Positions 1 to 7,691 are shown, counted from the stretch's first letter. The stretch: DNA of 64,000 nt from Lachnospiraceae bacterium AF51-6-b8A (GCA_027682585.1 JAQCZH010000001.1:806001-870000), one strand, 5' to 3'. Notes: generated from the sequence alone by a model not told the origin. Translations and numbers: made by a program.

Positions 1-61
1 GTCCAATCGCGTTAACCAAAGGGCAAGCCTGGAATTGTCTGAAGGGCAAGCCGGAACTGCC

Positions 62-101
62 GAAGAGAAAAGCCGGGAAGACCTGCTCTGTCCTCCCGGC
101 T
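62..101 (-). terminator. Intrinsic terminator after the frameshifted membrane gene
   Basis: A 12-bp stem (71-82 with 90-101, one G-U pair, 7-nt loop) is followed on the minus strand by TTTTCTCTT. It lies just past the stop of the frameshifted gene at 126. The plus-strand side is also moderately T-rich, so it may act in both directions. Confidence 0.75.
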
Positions 102-125
102 CTTTCATTTTTCCCCAGGAGAAAG

Positions 126-429
126 TCATCTCCAGCTCACTGACATCTCTCCGTCTATATCGCGTATATCCATGTACCAGACAAGAAAATGCAGAATCAG
201 ATATACAGCAAATAAAATGAGGGCAATTATCCCAGGGAACGATGTGCCGTACACTGCATTCTTGACAATCAAAAATGCGCTCCAGCTGCAGACCAGCGCA
301 AGGTTCCTTGCTCCGATCAGGACCCTGCCTGCTTCTCATCGGAAAATAAAATGTCAAACAAATCGCAATCATCATCCACGCCAGAAGAAACAGCGCCTCA
401 AAGGAAATTCTCAAGTTCTTATGCTTCAT
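126..429 (-). pseudogene. Small three-helix membrane protein gene, frameshifted
   Basis: I do not recognise the family. A strong ribosome site (GGGAGG, 6 nt upstream) precedes ATG at 429. The first frame encodes MKHKNLRISFEALFLL and continues to about residue 30 as one hydrophobic helix. Near 340-350 the hydrophobic character jumps to the neighbouring frame, which reads EAGRVLIGARNLALVC and on through two more helices to a TGA at 126. Joining the two frames gives a protein of about 98 residues with three membrane segments and a charged tail (DIRDIDGEMS). A single inserted base explains the break. It may be a real pseudogene or a sequencing error. An operator-like promoter upstream and a terminator downstream suggest a recently functional, regulated unit. 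Confidence 0.6.
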
Positions 430-469
430 CTTTCCCTCCCGGCAAGTGATTCCTACCCTCCTAATAATT

Positions 470-515
470 GTATATCACTAAATACACTATATATCAGATC
501 TCTATACTCTGTCAG
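470..515 (-). promoter_or_regulatory. Promoter with overlapping operator-like repeat for the frameshifted membrane gene
   Basis: Minus-strand CTGACA (510-515) and TATATA (488-493) are spaced 16 bp. Overlapping the -10 box and start region (470-493) are the direct repeats TAGTGTAT and TAGTGATAT, flanked by an inverted TATAT/ATATA pair. This resembles operators of GntR/YtrA-type repressors, which often control small membrane proteins. No regulator gene is present in the window. Confidence 0.5.
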
Positions 516-558
516 ATACTTCTAATTCAGTTTTCCAAATCTCTTACTACCAAATTGT

Positions 559-584
559 AAAAACCGGTTTGGTAAAAGCCAGTT
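559..584 (-). terminator. Possible weak terminator at the end of the acetyltransferase gene
   Basis: The minus strand has AACTGG pairing with CCGGTT (579-584 with 562-567) followed by TTT. The stem overlaps the stop codon. A competing pair TACCAAA/TTTGGTA spans the same stretch. The rest of 500-583 is AT-rich with no gene. Confidence 0.4.
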
Positions 585-1369
585 TACCCTCGATGGCTCT
601 CAATCCAAGAAACAGAGAAATCTACAATATCGCGTTGCCTCATGAATCTGGAATCAGCCTTGCCCACCTTACCTGCACTTACAAGTCCTGTTTTCTCAAA
701 GGCACTTCCGATCTCCTCAAAATCTGCTCCGTCAACAAACAAGGTACTGTATGCCTTCCATACGCGCACCCCCTTTTCAAGGATGGCGCTGTGTTCGACG
801 CAGTTATGTTTCCCCGGATATGTTGCACGTACATCTGCCAAGTGAATCGATGTATTCTTGTCATATCCGACGCCCAGTAACAATACCTTTGCGTCAAGTT
901 TATAGAGCTTTGCGATCGGTGAACCCTCTCCAAATATATTGGAAAGGCTATGTTCCGCCGTAATATAGGCAGCATGTTTTCCCCATGCGCACAGGGATCT
1001 TGCCGGATGATCTGTTCGGATGCTGCCTGGCCATTGTCGAAACATTTCCGCAACAGCTCCCATCGTATTGGTCGGTGTGATCTCTTTGTCATATGCCGGC
1101 CAGTTTTCTCTGATGATATTCCAGTCTGACTTGTCTGCATCCCAATGCACACCTGTTTCGGGATCCAGATTTTTCCATGACTGTGTCGGCATTACAATGG
1201 TACCTTCAGATGTCACCACTTCCATGAGGGCTTCTATCACAGCCTGTGCCCCGCCGCATACATATCCAATGTTCTTTAAGGATGTATGTACAATAACAAT
1301 ATCCCCTTGTTTCAGGCCAATTCCTCTTAATCCCTGCACGATATCTTTTTTACATACCACTTTCATCAT
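584..1369 (-). CDS. AAC(3)-family N-acetyltransferase (aminoglycoside 3-N-acetyltransferase-like, YokD type)
   Basis: 261 residues, full length for the antibiotic acetyltransferase family, which transfers acetyl from acetyl-CoA to an amine. The family pattern is clear: VHTSLKNIGYVCGG near residue 28, GTIVMPTQSW near 56, HPARSLCAWGKHA near 122, and LLLGVGYDKNTSIHLAD near 165, carrying the conserved His/Asp region. The start is the first ATG of an ATGATG pair behind AAAAGG. Many chromosomal members in Bacillota act on unknown amines rather than drugs, so resistance should not be assumed. It sits alone between terminators, with a perfect palindrome in its upstream region. Confidence 0.88.
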   Translation of the reverse strand: MMKVVCKKDIVQGLRGIGLKQGDIVIVHTSLKNIGYVCGGAQAVIEALMEVVTSEGTIVMPTQSWKNLDPETGVHWDADKSDWNIIRENWPAYDKEITPTNTMGAVAEMFRQWPGSIRTDHPARSLCAWGKHAAYITAEHSLSNIFGEGSPIAKLYKLDAKVLLLGVGYDKNTSIHLADVRATYPGKHNCVEHSAILEKGVRVWKAYSTLFVDGADFEEIGSAFEKTGLVSAGKVGKADSRFMRQRDIVDFSVSWIESHRG

Positions 1370-1392
1370 CTTTACCTTTTCCCGTCAAAAAA

Positions 1393-1406
1393 TGGCAAAT
1401 TTGCCA
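1393..1406. promoter_or_regulatory. Perfect 14-bp palindrome upstream of the AAC(3)-like gene
   Basis: TGGCAAATTTGCCA is fully symmetric and ends 24 bp before the ATG at 1369. Its position in the presumed promoter/leader fits an operator. The binding protein is unknown. Confidence 0.4.
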
Positions 1407-1418
1407 GAGACTACAAAC

Positions 1419-1450
1419 TAAAAACGGGATACTCGCTCCGCGGGTATCCC
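1419..1450 (-). terminator. Terminator of the decarboxylase operon
   Basis: GGGATAC (1426-1432) pairs with GTATCCC (1444-1450), with an inner CGC/GCG step. The minus strand continues with CGTTTTTAG. It lies about 90 nt beyond the stop of the 5S-type carboxyltransferase gene. Confidence 0.85.
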
Positions 1451-1454
1451 ATCG

Positions 1455-1495
1455 TTCATGACAATGGAATACACGCAGAGCGCGTATTTCATTGT
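1455..1495. repeat. Dispersed palindromic intergenic repeat, copy A (best copy)
   Basis: TTCATGACAATGGAATAC begins the element. The arm ACAATGGAATACACGC (1461-1476) is an imperfect inverted repeat of 1480-1495 (two mismatches, 3-nt loop). It directly abuts the operon terminator. The same sequence recurs in at least nine other spacers of this window. Confidence 0.75.
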
Positions 1496-1541
1496 TTGTG
1501 AAATATATCTTTGAAAAAACGATACGCAAGAAAGCACGGCT

Positions 1542-2951
1542 TTACACAGGATAGGCCCCGTTCTCGCTGTCTGCCAGCTTGGCGTCCATCTTGGTCTGCT
1601 GAGCCTGACGGTACTTGAAGTACTCGACAGCAACCTGGGGGAAGAGGGCATAGGACAGGGTATCCTCATCCTGCTGTTTGTAAGGAGCAACCGCCTTCTC
1701 CATCTCCGGGAGCTGGGGTTCTATCAGATCCGCCGCCCGACAGCTGATGGCCTCGGACTTACGGTCGCCCAGAGCTTTCTCGACAACCTCGGGATTAAAT
1801 GGTTTCTCGGTCTTTCCGTATTTACCCAGGAGCAAATCCTTGGTCTGATCCGTCACGACCTTATAGCGCTCTCCCATCAGGACATTGAAGACGGCCTGTG
1901 TTCCCACGATCTGTGAAGAGGGGGTGACCAGAGGGGGCTCACCCAGATCCTTGCGGACACGGGGTACTTCCTCCAGGACCTCCTGCAGCTTATCGGACTT
2001 TCCCTGCTCCTTGAGCTGACCGATCAGGTTGGAGAGCATGCCGCCGGGGACCTGATACATAAGGGTCTTGATATTAACTCCCAGAACCTTGGGATCCAGG
2101 CGGCCATTATCGATGTACTTCTGGCGAATGGGAGCAAAGTACTCGGCGATCTCTGCCAGTTGATCCAGATCTAAACCTGTATCATAGGGAGTATCCTTGA
2201 AGGCTTCAACCATAACCTCTGTTGCAGGCTGAGAAGTTCCAAGGGCAAAGGGGGAAATGGCAGTATCGATGATATCAGCGCCTGCCTCAACCGCCTTCAT
2301 CAGGGTCATGGAAGCCACGCCGGAGGTGTAGTGAGTATGAATCTCTATCGGCAGATCCGTCGCGGATTTTAAGGCGCTGACAAGTTCGGTCGCAGCCTTG
2401 GGAATCAGCAGCCCGGACATGTCCTTAATGCAGATGGAATTGGCTCCCATCTCTTCAACTCCCTTGGCCTTCTTCATCCAGTAATCTAAGGTATAGGCGT
2501 CACCCAGGGTATAGGACAGGGCTACCTGGGCGTGTCCCCCCTCCTTAACCGTCGCCTTGACCGCTGTCTCTAAATTGCGCAGATCGTTCAGGCAGTCGAA
2601 GATACGTACCACATCAATTCCGTTGGCCACAGACTTCTGTACGAAGTACTCCACAACATCATCCGCATAGGGCTTATAGCCAAGAATATTCTGTCCGCGA
2701 AAGAGCATCTGCAGAGGTGTGTTCTTGAAGCCAGCCTTGAGCTTGCGCAGACGGTCCCAGGGGTCTTCCTTCAAAAAACGCAGGCAGGCATCGAAAGTAG
2801 CTCCGCCCCAGCACTCCACCGCATTGTAGCCGATCTTGTCCATGGCCGGAACAATGGGAAGCATCTCCTCCGTCGTCATGCGGGTTGCAATCAGAGACTG
2901 GTGGGCATCACGCAGAACCGTCTCTGTAATCTTTAATTTCTTATCAGCCAT
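1542..2951 (-). CDS. oadA: Biotin-dependent carboxyltransferase, 5S type (oxaloacetate decarboxylase alpha / pyruvate carboxylase B-like) without biotin domain
   Basis: About 469 residues from the ATG at 2951, behind GGAG. It moves a carboxyl group between biotin and pyruvate/oxaloacetate. The TIM-barrel metal site is visible: LRDAHQSLIATRM near residue 12, WGGATFDACLRFLKEDPW near 50, IKDMSGLL, and the IHTHYTSG metal-binding His pair. The C-terminal PYC/OADA domain ends in VEYFKYRQAQQ. The C-terminal biotinyl domain of classic OadA is absent; the carrier is the separate gene at 4425. It is last in the five-gene operon, about 300 bp after the OadB gene across a repeat-filled spacer. Oxaloacetate decarboxylase alpha and transcarboxylase 5S cannot be told apart from sequence alone. 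Confidence 0.9.
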   Translation of the reverse strand: MADKKLKITETVLRDAHQSLIATRMTTEEMLPIVPAMDKIGYNAVECWGGATFDACLRFLKEDPWDRLRKLKAGFKNTPLQMLFRGQNILGYKPYADDVVEYFVQKSVANGIDVVRIFDCLNDLRNLETAVKATVKEGGHAQVALSYTLGDAYTLDYWMKKAKGVEEMGANSICIKDMSGLLIPKAATELVSALKSATDLPIEIHTHYTSGVASMTLMKAVEAGADIIDTAISPFALGTSQPATEVMVEAFKDTPYDTGLDLDQLAEIAEYFAPIRQKYIDNGRLDPKVLGVNIKTLMYQVPGGMLSNLIGQLKEQGKSDKLQEVLEEVPRVRKDLGEPPLVTPSSQIVGTQAVFNVLMGERYKVVTDQTKDLLLGKYGKTEKPFNPEVVEKALGDRKSEAISCRAADLIEPQLPEMEKAVAPYKQQDEDTLSYALFPQVAVEYFKYRQAQQTKMDAKLADSENGAYPV

Positions 2952-2955
2952 TATC

Positions 2956-3176
2956 TCTCCTCTCTTCTTGACGATCACCAGATTGCTATGCGCTTCGCGC
3001 TCCCGCAATCCTCCCTGCATTCGCATTCCCGCTCTGCTTCGCATCGCTTCATGCTCATGCAGGGGATTCTCCTGTCGTCTTGATGATCACCGGATTGCTT
3101 CGCGCTTCGCGCTCCCGCAATCCTCCCTGCATTCGCATTCCCGCTCTGCTTCGCATCGCTTCATGCTCATGCAGGG
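2956..3176. repeat. Tandem duplication of a 112-bp unit in the oadB-oadA spacer
   Basis: Copies run about 2956-3064 and 3068-3176, nearly identical over about 100 bp at a constant offset of 112. Each copy contains the inverted arms CCTGCAT/ATGCAGG with GCAT steps inside, so each would fold as a stem-loop in the mRNA, and a GCGCTTCGCGCTTC-like run. The left copy ends just upstream of the ribosome site of the 5S-type gene. Confidence 0.85.
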
Positions 3177-3185
3177 ACGTGTCGT

Positions 3186-3233
3186 AAAGTCTCGAGTCCT
3201 CTGCCGCGCAAGCGCGCCAAGGGCTCGGACTTT
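3186..3233. other. Long hairpin between oadB and the tandem repeat
   Basis: AAAGTC (3186-3191) pairs with GACTTT (3228-3233), CGAG (3193-3196) with CTCG (3224-3227), and a GC-rich inner hairpin GCGC-AA-GCGC sits in the loop. There is no T-run on the minus strand, so this looks more like an mRNA stability or processing element than a terminator. Confidence 0.6.
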
Positions 3234-3248
3234 ACTCCACTGTGATCA

Positions 3249-4397
3249 TCATATCCCAAATATTGCCATGAAGACACCAGCTGCGACAGCGGTGCCAATG
3301 ACGCCGGCGACATTTGGCCCCATCGCATGCATCAGCAGGAAGTTGGTCGGATCCTCTTCTGCGCCAACCTTCTGGGAAACCCGAGCTGCCATAGGCACAG
3401 CAGAGACACCGGCAGACCCGATCAGAGGATTGATCTTTCCATGCGTGATATGAGACAGGATTTTCCCCAGAATCACTCCGCCAAACGTACCAAAGGCAAA
3501 GGCAATCAGGCCGAGAACAACAATCTTGATTGTTGTCACATTGAGGAAGGCGTCTGCAGAGGTAGAAGCTCCTACCGAAGTCCCCAGCAGAATAACGACA
3601 ATGTACATCATGGCGTTGGATGCCGTCTCTGTCAGCTGGCGAACCACACCGGATTCACGGAAGAGGTTGCCCAGCATCAGCATCCCGACCAGAGGCGCCG
3701 TCGTAGGAAGTACGAGGCAGACAATGATCGTCACAATGATTGGGAAGAGAATCTTCTCCAGCTTGGACACCGGCCGAAGCTGAGCCATATGTATGGACCG
3801 CTCCTCCTTCGTCGTGAACAACTTCATTATTGGCGGTTGGATGATAGGCACCAGGGACATATAGGAATATGCCGCCACGGCAATTGGTCCCATCAAAGCC
3901 GACTGTCCCAGCTTTCCCGCCAGGAAAATAGAGGTAGGCCCATCTGCGCCGCCGATAATGGAAATTGCTGCGGCAGCTTTATCGGAAAAGCCCATAAAGA
4001 TAGCCAAGAGATAAGCCAGATAAATCCCCAGCTGTGCAGCCGCTCCCATTAAGAAAGAAATCGGATTGGCGATCAGGGGACCGAAATCCGTCATTGCCCC
4101 CACGCCCATAAAGATGAGGGAGGGCAAGATAGACCACTCGTCCAGCTGATAGAAATAGTAGAGCAGACCTCCCACGCCGTTGCTGGTATCCTCAGGACTT
4201 GCAATGATATCAGGATAGATATTGACCAAGAGCATGCCGAAGGCAATCGGCACCAGCAGGAGGGGCTCAAACCCCTTCTTAATCGCAAGAAAGAGGAAAA
4301 CGCAGGCCACACCGATCATGACATAGTTTCCGGGAGTGAGACTCGCGAAAGCTGTCTGACCGAGGAGGTTTGACATCGTCTCCAAAACATAACTCAT
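3249..4397 (-). CDS. oadB: Na+-translocating decarboxylase beta subunit
   Basis: 382 residues, the usual length for OadB/MmdB/GcdB. This membrane subunit decarboxylates carboxybiotin and exports Na+. It is hydrophobic throughout with about ten membrane stretches. The family signature region IIGGADGPTSIFLAGKL lies near residue 145, carrying the Asp implicated in Na+ binding, and the C-terminal NPLIGSAGVSAVPMAARV repeat is present. The start ATG at 4397 follows AGGAGG. It sits 27 nt after the biotin-carrier gene, so the two are surely co-transcribed. Confidence 0.95.
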   Translation of the reverse strand: MSYVLETMSNLLGQTAFASLTPGNYVMIGVACVFLFLAIKKGFEPLLLVPIAFGMLLVNIYPDIIASPEDTSNGVGGLLYYFYQLDEWSILPSLIFMGVGAMTDFGPLIANPISFLMGAAAQLGIYLAYLLAIFMGFSDKAAAAISIIGGADGPTSIFLAGKLGQSALMGPIAVAAYSYMSLVPIIQPPIMKLFTTKEERSIHMAQLRPVSKLEKILFPIIVTIIVCLVLPTTAPLVGMLMLGNLFRESGVVRQLTETASNAMMYIVVILLGTSVGASTSADAFLNVTTIKIVVLGLIAFAFGTFGGVILGKILSHITHGKINPLIGSAGVSAVPMAARVSQKVGAEEDPTNFLLMHAMGPNVAGVIGTAVAAGVFMAIFGI

Positions 4398-4424
4398 GAA
4401 TTATTTCCTCCTGGAAATGCTCGC

Positions 4425-4781
4425 TTAGTTCATGGTGGCCAGAAGATCACCGGCCTCAACCTGCTGACCCTCTGCTACTTCAATCGATGCAACGGTGCCA
4501 TCCTGGGCGGCAACGACCGGGGTCTCCATCTTCATAACCTCAAGAGTCAAGACCGTATCCCCCTTCTTAACAACAGTTCCTACGGGGACATTGAGTTTAA
4601 AGACCTTGCCGGCGGCTCCGGCCTCAATGCGAACAGAACCTGCTCCGGTGCTTGCTGTCGGAGCAGCAACTGCTGCGGGAGCTGTCACAGCCTGGCTGCG
4701 AGGTGCAGACGCAGACCCGCCCCCCTCTTCTACGGTGACATCGTAAGTCTTGCCGTTAACAGTAATGGTATAGTTTTTCAT
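4425..4781 (-). CDS. Biotin carboxyl carrier protein of the decarboxylase
   Basis: 118 residues from the ATG at 4781, behind AGGAGG. The N-terminus (MKNYTITVNGKTYDVTVEE) matches gamma/delta-type biotin carriers (MmdC/GcdC). A flexible Ala/Pro/Thr linker spans about 30-55. The C-terminal biotinyl domain holds EVMKMET, whose central Lys is the biotinylation site. It is the only carrier in the operon and must serve both carboxyltransferases. It starts 16 nt after the OadG stop. Confidence 0.95.
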   Translation of the reverse strand: MKNYTITVNGKTYDVTVEEGGGSASAPRSQAVTAPAAVAAPTASTGAGSVRIEAGAAGKVFKLNVPVGTVVKKGDTVLTLEVMKMETPVVAAQDGTVASIEVAEGQQVEAGDLLATMN

Positions 4782-4797
4782 AGTAACTTCCTCCTGA

Positions 4798-5514
4798 TTA
4801 ATATCTTCTCTTGATAGAGCGAACAACAAAATCGTCGGTCGAACTTCCAGTGGATGCAGCAATGGCCGCGGAAATGACAGCGGCAAGTTCAAGATCATCT
4901 GCTGGCGCGTTTTCATCCTCGTCCTCGTCTGTAAAATCCGCATCGATAACAGGTCTCTTGATAGATGCGCCGGAACCCGGAATATATTTGAAGAGGCTGA
5001 TCAGAATTGAAATCAAGATCAGCATGGCGAATACGGTTCCCATGCCCATAAGGACATTTAGCCCTGCCTTACCCATGGTCTCTCCAAGGCCATAGACCGG
5101 CTCAATATTAATGGAGGTAACCTCCATGGTCTTGATCTTCATCACGTAAGTCAGCTTTAAGTCGCGCTTGCTGTACTTTAGAATCTGCGTCGCAGTCAGG
5201 GTCTTTCCCGACTTGCTCAAACTGAATTTCCCGTAGTCCTGGAAGTCTCCCGCCTGATCGCGATTGGCAGCCCAATTGTCAAACATCTCGGCGTAGACCG
5301 CAGCATTCTCTTCCTTCTTATTCTTGCTGTAGTAGTTCTGGTACTGCCTGGCCTCATCGGCGGACAGAGCCTGCAGCTGACCGGCGGTCTTCTGAATCAC
5401 GGACTGGATATCCTGCTCAGAATAACCGTTGTAATTCGTCCTGGCGCTGCCGCAGGAAGTCAAAATGAAAACGCCAATCAAAGTCAGAGCGAGAATTCTA
5501 ATTTTCTTTCTCAT
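4798..5514 (-). CDS. OadG-family subunit with lipoprotein N-terminus
   Basis: 238 residues from ATG 5514. OadG/MmdD subunits tether the carboxyltransferase to the membrane pump. A signal peptide with lipobox LTSC (Cys near residue 20) is followed by an external domain of about 110 residues, one membrane helix (MGMGTVFAMLILISILISLF) near 145-165, an acidic linker and the typical OadG tail (LAAVISAAIAA, then FVVRSIKRR). Classic OadG is about 80-100 residues and lacks the lipoprotein and external part. I infer double anchoring. The external domain is not recognised. Confidence 0.8.
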   Translation of the reverse strand: MRKKIRILALTLIGVFILTSCGSARTNYNGYSEQDIQSVIQKTAGQLQALSADEARQYQNYYSKNKKEENAAVYAEMFDNWAANRDQAGDFQDYGKFSLSKSGKTLTATQILKYSKRDLKLTYVMKIKTMEVTSINIEPVYGLGETMGKAGLNVLMGMGTVFAMLILISILISLFKYIPGSGASIKRPVIDADFTDEDEDENAPADDLELAAVISAAIAASTGSSTDDFVVRSIKRRY

Positions 5515-5527
5515 AGTCTCGCCTTTC

Positions 5528-6940
5528 TCACTTGGTTCCATGCTTCTTAAACGAGAAATCTTCCCTCTTGGTGAGGAGCATCTCAAAGCCCGCAATCAAA
5601 TACTTTCTCAGATCCTCAGGAGCGACAATTCGATCAATAAAACCTCTGCCTGCCGCTGCTGCAACACCGGACTGCTTAGCGGCAAACGCTTTTGCCTGCG
5701 CCGTCTGTTCTGCGGCATCAGAAGCTGCATACATTACCTGAGCAGCCAGCCCGGCATCCATAATCTCAATCTGCGCGTCAGGCAGAGCGAAAGTCAGATC
5801 CGCACCGATCGACTTGGCGTTCATAGCTAAAAATGCCGTTCCGGAAGCCTTCTTTGTGACAACATTGATCTTTGGGACCGTGGCGGAGGCCAGAGCGTAT
5901 ACCAGCCGAGCCGCTGCCTGTCCCAGCGCTTTCTCCGCATAGACACTGGCCTCATAGGAAGCCACGTTGGTCAGACTGAGCAGGGGAATATCAAAGGCAT
6001 CGCAGAAGCGGACAAAGTCAGCCGCCTTGTAAGCTCCGTTGACTGTCAGCTGATTGCCGTCAGCCTGATCACTGCAATTCTCTGTATTGCCAAAGATGCC
6101 GACCGTAATTCCACCGAGTCGAATGAAGCCTGTCGTCATCTCTTTCGCGTATCCCGCTCTGGTCTCAAAGAACACATTCTGATCAGCGAGTTCTGCGGCA
6201 GCAGCCCCCGCATCATCTCTCTTGACATCCAACCCTTCGGCGGCGCGATTCAAATCATCAGCGGATTCAGCGACTTCTCCTTCCTGCAGGTTACAGCCGG
6301 GAATCAGAGCAATCATGGAACGGATCTTAGACAAGATCTCCTCTTCGCTTCCAATCCCATCTGCGTTGCCCGCCTCAAACTGGAAGGAGGCGGAGGCGGT
6401 ATCCAATACTTCCTCACTATTGCCGCAAATTGCATTGGCAGAGTTAATGAAGAGTCTGGCATCCTTCTCCATGAAGGTAAAATCCGATATTGAGGTCAGA
6501 ATACTAAGGCCTCCACCGCAATTGCCAAAGACTGCTGTCAGCTGGGGAATCACCCCGGATGCGGCAACTGCTCTGGCATAGATACTTCCGACAGCGTCAA
6601 GCGCATCTACAGATTCCTGCAGGCGAATACCGGTAGAATCAAGAAGACCGATGACCGGCGCTCCGACCTTGACTGCCATTTCATAGAGCTGACAGATCTT
6701 CCTGGCATGCATCTCGCCGACAGATCCACCCATCACCTCGGCATCCTGGCTGTAAACAAAGACCAGATTTCCGTCAATGGTTCCATGGCCGATCACAACA
6801 CCGTCAGACGGAGCCTTCTGCTCCTGAGAATTGAAATCCGTACTTCTTGAGGTCACAAGAGCTCCAAGTTCTACAAAGCTGTGCTCATCGAGAAGAGATT
6901 CAATTCTTCGGAACGCAGGGCTTGTTGCTACATTACTCAT
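5528..6940 (-). CDS. Acyl-CoA carboxyltransferase, 12S/MmdA type
   Basis: 470 residues. The carboxyltransferase domain resembles methylmalonyl-CoA decarboxylase alpha, propionyl-CoA carboxylase beta and transcarboxylase 12S. Visible are GGSVGEMHARKI near residue 80, LLDSTGIRLQES, and FGNCGGGLSIL near 150 (oxyanion region); a second crotonase-like half follows with FGNTENCSDQ and a weakly conserved C-terminus. Of the two in-frame ATGs, 6940 has proper spacing from GGAGG and the one at 6946 is too close. At 470 residues it is shorter than typical MmdA (about 510). The CoA substrate cannot be assigned. First gene of the operon. Confidence 0.85.
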   Translation of the reverse strand: MSNVATSPAFRRIESLLDEHSFVELGALVTSRSTDFNSQEQKAPSDGVVIGHGTIDGNLVFVYSQDAEVMGGSVGEMHARKICQLYEMAVKVGAPVIGLLDSTGIRLQESVDALDAVGSIYARAVAASGVIPQLTAVFGNCGGGLSILTSISDFTFMEKDARLFINSANAICGNSEEVLDTASASFQFEAGNADGIGSEEEILSKIRSMIALIPGCNLQEGEVAESADDLNRAAEGLDVKRDDAGAAAAELADQNVFFETRAGYAKEMTTGFIRLGGITVGIFGNTENCSDQADGNQLTVNGAYKAADFVRFCDAFDIPLLSLTNVASYEASVYAEKALGQAAARLVYALASATVPKINVVTKKASGTAFLAMNAKSIGADLTFALPDAQIEIMDAGLAAQVMYAASDAAEQTAQAKAFAAKQSGVAAAAGRGFIDRIVAPEDLRKYLIAGFEMLLTKREDFSFKKHGTK

Positions 6941-7052
6941 GCTCATTCCTCCATAAATGATGATCTCTTTCACGCGTTTCCGTGTTCTTCGCACGAAAAC
7001 TGCGTTTATTTGGCCCTGTTCCTCCCAAAAAGGTCCAAAAGCCGACTAAATA

Positions 7053-7081
7053 ATAGTATCTCTCTTATTTGGATAATTCAA
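7053..7081 (-). promoter_or_regulatory. Promoter of the decarboxylase operon
   Basis: Minus-strand TTGAAT (7076-7081) and TACTAT (7053-7058) are spaced 17 bp. The start would fall near 7046, giving a leader of about 105 nt. The leader contains several GCG/CGC inverted segments but no recognised riboswitch. Confidence 0.6.
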
Positions 7082-7115
7082 CTGAATGATCCAACATCCT
7101 GCATCGACGGAATGG

Positions 7116-7691
7116 TCAAACATCCACTTCCAGTTCCGCGGCCTCCTCGGAAGCTTCCTGACGAAGTTCCTCGATCTGAAGAGGATTCATAGCCGGAAGT
7201 TCATCCAGAGAGGATACCCCAAAGGAGCGCAAAAACTGCTCCGTTGTCCCAAAGAGCATTGGTCTTCCCGGAGCATCCAGCCTCCCCAGTTCCTCAATCA
7301 GGTCATACTCAACAAGCCGGCTTATCGCGTGATCCGAAGAGACTCCGCGTATCTTGTCAATCTCCGCCTTGGTAACCGGCTGCCTGTAGGCCACGATTGA
7401 CAGGGTCTCCAACATAACATCCGTCAGAATCTGTTTCTTCGGCTGCCTTGCAATCTTAACAAGAGCATCATAGATATCTTTACTGGTACACATCTGATAA
7501 GCAGATTCCAGGGAAATAATCCGCATCCCTCTGTCCTGAAGTTCATAGTCTTTCTTCATCTGCTCCAGGCAGTCAATCACCCTGGCAAGCGGAAGCTGAA
7601 GAGCCTCCGCAATTCGCGTTGGTTCAACGGCATTTCCCATGGTAAAGAGAATCCCCTCGATCGTCTTATACAGTTCATTCTTCTCCATCAT
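7116..7691 (-). CDS. scpB: Segregation and condensation protein B
   Basis: 191 residues. ScpB dimers join ScpA and SMC in the chromosome-condensing complex. Typical features are the early EGILFTMGNAVEPTRIAEAL, a first winged-helix, then TLSIVAYRQPVTKAEIDKIRGV (family signature) near 115 and the second winged-helix ending in a variable acidic tail. The start ATG lies within the scpA 3' end (overlap of 17 nt), behind GAGGAG, so the two are translationally coupled. Confidence 0.95.
   Translation of the reverse strand: MMEKNELYKTIEGILFTMGNAVEPTRIAEALQLPLARVIDCLEQMKKDYELQDRGMRIISLESAYQMCTSKDIYDALVKIARQPKKQILTDVMLETLSIVAYRQPVTKAEIDKIRGVSSDHAISRLVEYDLIEELGRLDAPGRPMLFGTTEQFLRSFGVSSLDELPAMNPLQIEELRQEASEEAAELEVDV

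Noticed and set aside
172-525. Plus-strand 117-residue frame at the left edge
   Set aside because: No ribosome site or family features; it is antisense to the frameshifted membrane gene, which has better signals.
584-1369. Calling the AAC(3)-family gene an aminoglycoside resistance determinant
   Set aside because: Chromosomal members of this family often act on other amines; no mobile context supports a resistance role.
1418-1690. Minus-strand 90-residue open frame after oadA
   Set aside because: Most of it overlaps oadA in another frame; only the last 24 codons are outside, and these are explained by the repeat plus terminator.
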